A DNA stretch of 64,000 nucleotides from Phaeosaccion multiseriatum (lineage: Eukaryota; Ochrophyta, other classes): the NCBI GenBank assembly GCA_965112735.1, contig OZ218965.1, positions 2,356,001 through 2,420,000 of the forward strand. The letters are read 5' to 3'. Numbering within the stretch: the first letter of the stretch is position 1; each line of letters begins with the position of its first letter. Positions 35,217 through 44,700 of this stretch are shown in pieces. Position numbers and translations under genes: made by a program. The notes below the pieces were generated by a model. That model saw only the letters and a program-made list of their open reading frames with translations. It was not told the origin of the DNA and did no database searches.

Positions 35217-35322
35217 TATCAGTTTCGCCGAAATTTTTTGAGGCTGATTCAGACTGCGAGTTACTTCTCTTCACCATGCGGTTGGGGGGGGGGGGGGTTC
35301 GACTTGCTTATAGCAACGGTCT
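35217..35322 (+). repeat. Module also found (inverted) next to element 1
   Basis: A stretch with TTTCGCCGAAA, then GACTGCGAGTTACTTCTCT, a long G run and TTCGACTT recurs in reverse orientation at 38292-38456. In both places it directly precedes a TGTTAGAAGTCG element, so the two form one larger repeat unit. Confidence 0.65.
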
Positions 35323-35416
35323 TGTTAGAAGTCGTACTTTTGCTAGACTGACCTCCCGGCCGGTCTGAATTCAGAGGGTAGAGGTATCCGTCTAGCAAAG
35401 AGTACGACTTCTAACA
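35323..35416. mobile_element. 94-bp palindromic MITE-like element, copy A
   Basis: It begins TGTTAGAAGTCGTAC and ends GTACGACTTCTAACA. The arms are about 28-30 bp inverted repeats around a central GAATTCAGAGGGTAG. The same ends occur at 38203-38291, 38457-38519 (partial) and 32351-32382. TG...CA ends and ACTTCTAACA are shared with the LTR of element 1. No target duplication is evident. Confidence 0.7.
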
Positions 35417-35454
35417 GCATCCGCCTGCGCTTCATTGTTGAAAATCAGTATAAT

Positions 35455-35808
35455 GTCAATGGCCCAGGCCCAGGCCCAGGCAAATACGGTGAGAAACGGT
35501 GCGTGGCCCGTTTCTCACTCACCTCCCAGCAGGTTGGTCGCTCGTTTAGGATGGCTCACGGATAAAGCTAATAGAGACAAGGCTGGCTGCCAGGCTGGCT
35601 TTGGGGTTGCTATTACCTTGTCCATGCGGCTACTCCTATCCTAGGTGGAGAGCAACGTGACTCTTTACAACCCCAAAGCCAGCCTAGCAGCCAGCCTTGC
35701 CTCTACTAACTTATCGCATGCTAGTCCTAAACGACCACCTACGCACATAGGATAGTGAGAGCCACGCCACCCGTTCTCACCGCATCTGCCTGGGCCTGGG
35801 CCATTGAC
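35455..35808. mobile_element. Foldback (long inverted repeat) element
   Basis: The left arm begins GTCAATGGCCCAGGCCCAGG and the right arm ends CCTGGGCCTGGGCCATTGAC. Inner matches pair CAAGGCTGGCTGCCAGGCTG with the segment near 35675-35700, and GGTGAGAACGG-like stretches on both sides. The whole 354-bp piece could fold into one hairpin. No open frame or obvious target duplication is seen. Confidence 0.65.
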
Positions 35809-36054
35809 TTACGAATCGACTTTCCACATCATGTCGGAGTTTAGGCCAGCACACACAGCACAGCGATTTTAGTAGCCTAGTACTTGTAATTACAAAGGGA
35901 AGTCTAAATGCAACGTTTTGTCCCTACGACTCGTCAGTCCCCCCCATCGGAACAAAGTTCATATCAGCGATAACCCATGTGTCGCATGGACCTCTCATGC
36001 CGAAGCCTCTGGAGCGCCACTGCCAAACGCCTGCGTATAGCGCACATGGCTGTA
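35809..36054. other. Unassigned subtelomeric spacer
   Basis: It is AT-richer than the genes and lies between the foldback element and the first 42-bp repeat. No gene is seen. Confidence 0.4.
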
Positions 36055-36390
36055 CACTTCGTCCGAGGCCTCAGGAATCGAGAACCACTTGAGAACCACT
36101 TCGTCCGAGGCCTCAGGACTCGAGAACCACTTGAGAACCACTTCGTCCGAGGCCTCAGGACTCGAGAACCAGTGGAGAACCACTTCGTCCGAGGCCTCAG
36201 GACTCGAGAACCACTTGAGAACCACTTCGTCCGAGGCCTCAGGACTCGAGAACCACTGGAGAATCACTTCGTCCGAGGCCTCAGGACTCGAGAACCACTT
36301 GAGAACCACTTCGTCCGAGGCCTCAGGACTCGAGAACCACTTGAAAACCACTTCGTCCGAGGCCTCAGGACTCGAGAACCAGTTGTAAAA
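36055..36390. repeat. Subtelomeric 42-bp tandem repeat, proximal block
   Basis: About eight units of GAGAACCACTTGAGAACCAC followed by TTCGTCCGAGGCCTCAGGACTC lie here. They are the same units as at 53632-55548. The array continues on the far side of the nested retrotransposons, so this block was probably cut off from it by the element 2 insertion. Confidence 0.92.
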
Positions 36391-36583
36391 GCGACCTAAG
36401 CCGCTTAGACAAGTGGTAACCCTTGATATATTATACGGGATGGAACCCGTTTGCAAGCCCTGCTGCTAGGCTCTCCTTATACCAAGATCACCGTTCTGAC
36501 ATCCTCCTCCACTCAGAATCTACGTAATATAGGACACACCGACCATTGACTTATGGTCCTTCTCGCTCTGAGGCCTTCCAACA
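36391..36583 (-). repeat. Element 2, 3' LTR (left copy)
   Basis: This 193-bp direct repeat matches 53439-53631. I see two differences (ATCC/GTCC near 36501 and CTCTG/CTCCG near 36569). On the minus strand it starts TGTTGGAAGG. A short purine-rich tract (CATTGGGGA) lies just upstream in element orientation. A 30-bp stretch spanning the LTR boundary is duplicated at 36605-36634. Confidence 0.85.
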
Positions 36584-36659
36584 TCCCCAATGCCTATCCC
36601 GTAACCTTCCAACATCCCCAATGCCTATCCCGTCTCTGCGACCACCACCACCGCAAGGT

Positions 36660-38198
36660 CTAGAACCCCAAATGTTGCGCCGTCTCCGCAGCGATGCCCA
36701 TCCCCCACTTCTCGTGCAACATGGCGCGCACGGTGCGCTCTCGTTTAGACCGCTGCCCACGCTTGCGCTGCACGCTCGGGTCCAACGCCCCTGGCGCCAA
36801 AGAGTCCTCGAATGCCTCTATTGCCGCCCTCTCCCCGCGCCGCAAGAGCCAATCGTCCCACTCCCACGTCTGATAACTGCCACCCTCCCGTACAGCCCAA
36901 CGGACACAGTACTCACGCCGTAGGGGCTGCCCTGTGGCCTTACGCCACCTCATCTTCACTATCCGCGCCAGGTTGGGCGCCCGCCCTATCCCAACCTCGT
37001 CATCGGTCACGCTACGCTTCTCCTGCAGTGCACTAGTACCCCAGTGGGCTGAGCAGTACCGGATGTGGTATCGAGCGAACCCATCTGGTAGTCCTTCCGG
37101 TTGGCCACTCACCCCATCAACGAACGGCTTGGTGAGGTCCCTATGGTACGCCCCTTGCTTGAACTCCACTCCCCCGCCTCTGACCCTCGGCACATCCAGA
37201 TACACCGTGCTACGGCGCATCACCGCGTAGTGCTCGTCGTTGAGTATGCCACCATGTCGCGCCTGGAAGGCCTGCTGTGTGGGCCAAGCCAGGACTTGGA
37301 ACGGTCCGTCCCAAGCATGACTCAGCGCCTTGAGCGTCAGTGCCTTCTGCTCCTCCATGGCCTCACCCTCCTCCTGCGCCGCCCCCCCTGGACGGTACAA
37401 CCACACCTTAGTGCCAGGAGGCATCGGCGCTGGCCAGCGACGCTCACGGTTCTTGAGCTGTAGCCTGCTGCGATACTCCTCGCGCCTGCCCGTCACCACC
37501 TGCGCCGCCGCTGCCATCCGCGCCCTCAGCTCGTGCACCCATGCCGAAGGCGTCTCGAACGAGCCGTCCTCCTCGAGGGCAGGCAGCATCGCTTGAAGTG
37601 GAATCGGGGGGTGTCGACCGAAGAGAGTGTAGTACGGGGAGAGGCCTGTGGTCTTGTGAGCTCTGCAGTTGTACGCGTACGTGAGCGCGGGAACATACTC
37701 AGGCCACTGCTGCATCTGGGCCTCCACTGTCGTCGCCAGCATGTCCTTCATCGTGGCCATGAAGCGCTCCACTTGCCCATTGGCTTGCTGATGCATCGGC
37801 GTAGTGAAGACTTGTGATGTCTGGAGTACGCGCAGCACATCGGCCATGAGCGTGCTCGTGAACTGCGACCCTTGGTCACTGACCAGCACCTTGGGCGCCC
37901 CCAGCACCGTCACTACGTGCCGCACGAATGCCCGAGCAATGCCCTCCGCTGTATAGTCCTTGGCGCACAATGGTACCACCACTGTCCATTTGGTGAACCA
38001 ATCTTGAAACACCAAAATGTACTCCTCCCCCCCCATGGCCATGGGGAAAGGTCCTGCCACGTCAGCACCCATAACCGCCCATGGCCCATTCACAGCCGCC
38101 GGTGATATGGACGAGAGCGGAACCTGTGGAGGCCGCCTCCGTGGTGTCTTGCGTGTCTGGCACGCAAGACATGAACGGGCCCAGTACAGCGCATGCCC
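36660..38198 (-). pseudogene. Element 2 pol, 3' part: integrase core and chromodomain-like C-terminus
   Basis: This frame continues the pol piece ending at 51009. It begins GHALYWARSCLACQTRKT (the CxxC of the integrase zinc finger). The catalytic core follows: MGADVAGPFP, VLVSDQGSQFTS and GQVERFMATMKDML give the D, D and E. It ends with a chromodomain-like region (MRWRKATGQPLRREYCVRW, then QTWEWDDWLL) and a basic tail. No stop codon interrupts it. It is separated by the element 1 insertion from its own upstream part, so it cannot be made as a full Pol. Confidence 0.85.
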
Positions 38199-38202
38199 GT
38201 TC

Positions 38203-38291
38203 TGTTAGAAGTCGTGCTTTTGCTAGACTGGTACCTACCCTCTGAATTCAGACCGGGAGGTACCAGTCTAGCAAAAGCACGACTTCTAACA
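38203..38291. mobile_element. MITE-like element, copy B
   Basis: This 89-bp near-perfect palindrome runs from TGTTAGAAGTCGTGC to GCACGACTTCTAACA around GAATTCAGACC. It forms the extreme left end of the element 1 insert. The next repeat module and a partial third copy (38457-38519) lie between it and the LTR. Confidence 0.75.
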
Positions 38292-38519
38292 AGCCCTAAT
38301 GCTAGAAGTCGAACCCCCCCCCCCCCACCGCACATAGTGGAGAGAAGTAACTCGCAGTCTGGGAATCAGACTAATGGGTGCCAGCCGGTACCAGTTTTCG
38401 CCGAAAAACACACTTTTTTCACAAGCTACAGCCAGGATTCGAACTCGCAATGGCCTTGTTAGAAGTCGTGCTTTTGCTAGACTGGTACCTACCCTCTGAA
38501 TTCAGACCGGGAGGTTAGG
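38292..38519 (-). repeat. Repeat module plus partial MITE copy C beside the LTR
   Basis: On the minus strand, the stretch before copy B contains GACTGCGAGTTACTTCTCT and a C/G run, as at 35217-35322. Bases 38457-38519 are the first 63 bp of the MITE-like element, cut off where the LTR begins. Between them, AGTTCGAATCC on the minus strand looks like a tRNA B box. Confidence 0.6.
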
Positions 38520-38715
38520 TGTCGAAACTACCGACAGCTAGCCTCAAAGCCAAGCTAGAGCAGAGCAGGAGCTGAAGCAAGCACCCGGAAGCCAGCCCAC
38601 ACGCAGGCTGCGCTTCCTTCCTTTTATTACTGATTTACCGTCTAGTTGGCCCGTTTTCCGGCCGTTACACTACTGATTGGGTCCCCAAGGGACCCCAACT
38701 AGGCCACTTCTAACA
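38520..38715 (-). repeat. Element 1, 3' LTR (left copy)
   Basis: This 196-bp repeat starts TGTTAGAAGTGG on the minus strand and ends TTTCGACA (TG...CA). By eye it is identical to 50813-51008. The polypurine tract GAGGGGGA abuts its 5' side. Confidence 0.9.
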
Positions 38716-38753
38716 TCCCCCTCACTACACCCCCGCCTCTTCCGCCAGCTCCC

Positions 38754-41700
38754 TCAGAAGCCGAGATGCGAGCGATAGAATTGCGTCTCGTGCGCCAGCC
38801 CGCTGCCCCACTTCTCATGTTGCCGCAGACGGATCGTGCTTTCCCGTTTAGACCTATGCCCTCTTTTGACATTCACTCCTGGATCAAGGGCAGTGTGCGG
38901 GAGGGCGTTCTCGAACGCCTCTATGGCCTTGGCGTGTCCCCGCTCCAGTAACCACTCAGCCCATTCCCAGGTCTGGAAAGTGCCGCCGTCCGACACCGCC
39001 CACCGCACGTTATACTCTCGCCGCAGTGGCAGCCCCGTGGCTTTGCGCCAGCGGAACTTCACAATCCTCGCCAGCGTGGGCACTTTCCCTTCACTCACCT
39101 CGTCCAGCTCTAAGCTACGCTGCTCCTGCATTGCGCTGGTAGCCCACTGAGGAGAGCACCAACGGATATGATACCTGGCGAACCCTTCCGGGAGACCGAA
39201 GGGCCGCTCGCTCACCCCATCGATGAACGGCTTCGTCAAGTCTCTGTGGTACGCCCGTTGCAGCTGCTCCACACCATTGCCGCGCACCCGTTTCATAGAC
39301 AGATACACTGCGCTGCGCTGCATGACCTGATAGTGCTCTTCACTCACCCGCCCATGCTGAGCACAGTAGGCCCCCAGAGCTGGCCAAGGCAAGACTGTAT
39401 AAGGACCATCCCACGAGTGCTGCAGAGCCTTGAGTTGCGCTGACGGGGGCCCTTCGAGTTCTTCCCCTTCTTGCTGGGCGGCGGCACCAGGACGATACAA
39501 CATCACCTTGGTTCCGGGTCGCAGGGGCGTCGGCCAACGGCGTGAGGCGTTCTTCAGCTGCAATCTCCCGTGGTAGTCGCAGCGCCTCCCATTGACCACC
39601 GCCGCAGCCGCAGCCAGACGTGCCCGCAGTTCGTGGACCCATGCCGAGGCAGACGAAAACGACCCGTCCTCCACTAGCGCCGGAAGCATCGCCTGTAGAG
39701 GCACCGGGGGGTGCCGACCGAACAAGGCGTAGAATGGCGCCATCCCCGTGCTCTCCTGCGAGCGGCAGTTGTACGCATAGGTGAGCCCGGCGACGTAATC
39801 TGGCCACTGCTGCATCTGTGACTCCACGGTCGTCGCCAACATGTCCTTGATCGTGGCCATGAAGCGCTCCACCTGCCCATTGGCCTGTTGGTGCATCGGC
39901 GTCGTGAACACTTGCGACGCCGATAGAACTCGCATCACATCGCCCATGAGCGCACTGGTGAACTGCGAGCCTTGATCACTCACCAGCACTCGGGGCACAC
40001 CCAGGGTGGTGACGACATGCCGCACGAAGGCCCGAGCAATACCTTCCGCCGTATAGTCCTGTGCCCTCAAAGGCACCACCACTGTCCACTTCGTGAACCA
40101 ATCCTGAAACACCAAGAGGTACTCCTCACCGCCCATGCCCATAGGAAAGGGGCCAGCCACATCAGCGCCCATGACCGCCCAAGGTCCATCCACCTTGGAA
40201 ATGGACGACAGCGGCACAGGCTTTGGCTGCCGGCGAGGAGTCTTGCGTGTCTGGCACGCCAGACAGGAGCGGGCCCAATACAGCGCATGTGCATTCATCT
40301 TCTCCCACCATACGCGCTCTTGCAGCGCGTCTAGCATACGTCCCGGGCCTTGGTGCCCACCTGCGATGGCATCGGTGTGGGCGGCATGCAGCAAGGCTGG
40401 CCGCATCTCCTTGGGCACACATACTTGTAGCCGAGTGTGCCGCACCCGCCACCGAAAGCCCCCAGGAGCCCACTTACGCATCAAGAGCCCGTCCTCATCC
40501 ACAAAGAACTCACCCCCACCTGCATCCACCACGCCGCCGGTGGGCCCAGCCTGAACACGGCGACGGAGTGCTTCCAGCTCCGCATCAGCCCGCTGCGCAC
40601 GCACCCACCACGCGGCCTCGACATGCAGACTGCCACCCAAAGCTCCAGCCGCTCGTCTGTGCGCCGCGGCAGCAGGCACCGTGCCTGGTAGAGACCACCC
40701 AAACTGTCGCTCTGCCTCTCGTCGATGCCCATCAAGCTCGCGCTGCAAGGTGGACTCCTGCTCCACCGGCTCCTTGGAAACTGAATCCACTGCCTCCTCA
40801 GCTTCATTATCCACTGCATCCGCAGCTTCATCACCTGCATCCCCCGCTTCTTCCGTGACCAGTAGATCTGCCGTACCAGGCTCCGACGGCGACTCCGCAG
40901 CAGGCGGCTCCCCAGGGTGGGTGATGCGGCCCTCCTCCGTAACAAGCTCCTCACCCTCGGTGGCACCAGCAACAGCAGCTGGACACACCTCCGAGGGCAG
41001 ACGAGACGCATCCTCCTCAAGCTCGGCCTCCCATGCAGCCCACGCATGAGCGGCCGCGGCACCCGTTTGCTGAGCCTCCGCTGGTGTGCACATCGAGAAG
41101 TAGTCACGCGACACCTGACGGACTTGCTTCCATGGCAACTCGATCATGGTATCTAGATGACTGGCCAACGCGCCCACCACCTTCCGCTGGCGCTTATATG
41201 TCCGCGTGAACCGCTCCACCATCTGCATCATTGTCTCCCACGAGCACTGCAGTTTGAATTGCAGTTTGGCCAGGTCGAATACCTCCAACGTCTTGGAGTG
41301 GACACCAAAGATGTAGAGCGGTGACACGTGGTCGCGATCGCCCCAATAACCAACCGCGGCCTGCATGAACCTGCCGACTTGCATCTCCTCCTGCTCCGCA
41401 GGGGTGTGAGCAGGGCTCATCGCGCTAAGCTCCACCCCCGGGCCACCATGGACGAACGGCACACACTCCGCCATGCGAGGCCAGAGGCGGAGGAGCGCCG
41501 CAGCGTCAGCAAACGCGTACTCCCGTTGAGCGGCGGACAGCGGCCGCTTCGTCCAATCGGTGGCCCGCTCCTCCTTGCTAAGGTGTTGCTCCAAAAACAT
41601 GCTGACAAGGTCCTGGAGTCCGATGAACTGAGTATGTTCGGGGCACACGCGCTTAAAGAGGTCACTGGTGTCCACCAAGTTGACGATGTGCTGGACATGC

Positions 41701-44700
41701 TCCGCGAGCTCCGGCCATCGGCCCAGGGCACGTTGGTCGTGACTCCAGTGGTGAGCCAGCTTCACAATCGAGGGTTCGGCCCACAGGTCCCGCAACACTT
41801 GCGCCAGTACCATCATACCCCCCGCCTTCTGAAGCGCGTCTAGATCAATCAAGAGCCCATAGTCACGCGCCACATCCGGCAGCGGCCCAACCTGCACGGC
41901 CAATTGCAGCAGCGACGCGCGCCGTCGGTGACGCGCCCACTCCGAATCCATAGCGACCACTTTGGCTGAGCGCAACTGAGTCGATAGAGCCTGCACGTGC
42001 CTCGGCGTAGACACGTACGTGCACCTCGCTGCGGAAATGTGACTCACAAATGGCGGCATCTGACCCGGCTGCCAGGCCTCTATCACAGCCTTCTTCACAC
42101 CCAGCTGAGGTGCTCGCGTAGGCTGCCATCCACATTGCTGAAGACGCTGTGTCCAAGCACGCCGAGCAGTACCCCTGCGTGACTGCGTCGCCGCCAAGTC
42201 CACCTCTGCAGTCTGCCAGGCTTGTAGGGCCTCCGCTCCGCTCTGCTGCTGGTGGTGGCACCGTTGCTGCTGTTGCTGGGCCGTCACGGCAGGCACAGGA
42301 ATAGGAAGGCGTGTGTCGGCTTCGCCCTGCAGCTGTTGCGCCACTGCGAGAAAGCGAAGCAGTGCGCCCTCCGTGGGCTCCTCCCAATGAAGGCTGCACT
42401 CGTCCCCTACCATCTCCACCAGGTTCAACTGCACCCCCATCGAAGCACACCAGGTGTGCAAGGGCGACGGCCACTCGCACGCAACCATGGCCAAGTCTAC
42501 CCCCGCATGCGTCTCCCACTCCTGCACCGGAAGCGCGTTGCGAGAGAGGCAGTCAGGCACCACCATTTGCTTCCCGGGACGATGCACAAACTGCAAGTGG
42601 TGCGTAGAGAGCCGCTCGTACCATCTGAACAGCTTGGAATTGGTATCCTTGTGCCCAGCCAACCACAACAAGGGCTGATGGTCCGTCACCACTGTGGTGG
42701 GGTAGTGGCAGATGTACATGGCCAGTTTGCGCACACACCACACCACTGCCAGCAGCTCCAGCTCCGTGCTGCTCAGTCGCGCCTCCGTCTCCGTGGTAGC
42801 CCGACTGATGAACGTCACCACACGCTCCTCCCCGGTCGCATCTTTCTGAGAGAGCACTCCTGCTAACCCTTCCGTCGAGGCATCGGTACTCAGGGTGAAA
42901 GTCGTCGCTGGCCCGTACTCCGGAAAAGCCAGTGCAGGGGAAGACAACAAGTCGGCAACGAGTCCATCCCAAGCTGCATCGTGCGAGGCATTCCAGGCGG
43001 TGCTCACGTCGACGCCCTTACGCAGCAGCCCATTGAGGGGCCGCACTTTGCGCGCAAACTCCGGAATGAAACGGCGAAAGTAGCTGAGCATGCCAATGAA
43101 ACGCCGCACCTGCTTAACTCGATTGACGCCGCCATCCTTCGCAAGCAACCTCAACGGCTTGACCAGCTCTTGCACCGCCGCATGCTTGGCCGGGTCTGTG
43201 CGCACCCCATTCTGATCCAGCAAATGCCCGCAGAACCGCACCTCCGGTGCACCCAATACAGCCTTACTCGGCTCCAACTTGAGCTTGTGCTCCACCAACC
43301 GCGCAAGCACAGCATCCAAATGCTCCAGATGCTGCTCAACCGTAGCCGAAAACACAGCAATATCGTCCACAAAGCATGCCACATGCTCCTGAAGCCCCTT
43401 GAGCACCTTGTTCATAAGCCGCACAAAGACTGCAGGCGCATTCTTCGCGCCCTGCGGCATCACTCGCCAAGCGTAAGTTCCACTGTGGCACACAAAGGTG
43501 GATATGTCCTCTTCCGCTGCTGATGCCATCGGCACATTGAAGTAGCCCGACATGATGTCCATCACCGAGAACACCTTGGAGCCATGCATCTCTGCCAGCA
43601 GATCATCAATCACCGGCATCGCAGGGGCCTCCGTGCGACACGCATCATTCAGCTGAGACAAGTCACACGTCATACGTACCACAGGCGTCCCATCCTCATG
43701 ACACTTGGTTTTGCCAGCTGCGTCCGTCTTCAAGACCGCCATCAGCGGAGTAGCCCAGCTGGAAGTGCTGGGGCGAATGATGGCAGCCGCGAGAAGCTTG
43801 TCAATCTCAATCTCAATCCCCCGCCGCAAATGTGGAGGATACCGTCGAGCGGAGCTCCGAATGGGCTGCTGATTCGCATCCTTCAGTCCCCACTCAAAGA
43901 AGAGAGTATCCGTCCGACCGTAGTCACCAGGCCTCTGACAGAATGCTTGCGACCGAGCGCGAAGGATCGCCACCAGTCCCCAGCGTTGCACCTCCGTCCA
44001 GGCACCGTCGCCAATCGTGATAGCGTGCAGGGGCGACGGTAGCTCCCTGAGCCAGAACTGAGCCCGCTCCGTAGTGAGCTTGGCACGGCGCCGCTGCTCC
44101 ACCACAAGCTCTCCTGCATCCCACGACTCCACTCCACCACCAAGACAGCGACTCTCCTGCAGCACCGTTCGCAATTGGATAAGGAGCAGCAGCGCATTGG
44201 TCATATCCTGCTCCACCTTCTCCTGCTGCTGTAATGGGCGACTAGACCACAACGACAAGAGCTGTTGGGCCCATGCGGCCACAGCAACGTCCCCAACGCC
44301 GCTCAGACCCGTGCCAGCGGCTTGGTGTACATGGGGGCGCAGGAGCAGTAGCGCGGTCACAGCCCCTTCCTCTGCCGCAACCAAGCACTCGCGCAGACGT
44401 CCATACACTCGCTCTGACAGGTGAGGGTACCACTCCTTGATCAACTGCACTCCTGCCATCAGAGTCCCACCGGACGTGTCACTCTGGCTACCGAGTCGCA
44501 AGGCACCATCCGCATCCAGTACCCACCCATCACCGCGTAGGTCAGTCAATGATGTGCCCACCGCCGCCGACGATGAACCTGCCTCGGACCGTAGTGGCGG
44601 TTCCTCCGACGCCACTGACGATGCCGCCCCTGGCGCAGGCCTGCTGGTGGAATCATCAGCCCCCGCCACGTGGTGGACCTGCAGCTGGCCTGTACGAGGC

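Noticed and set aside
38457-38715. A 259-bp LTR running from TGTTAGAAGTCG to ACTTCTAACA
   Set aside because: The matching right copy begins only at TGTCGAAAC (50813), so the supported LTR is 196 bp; the extra 63 bp is a partial MITE copy.
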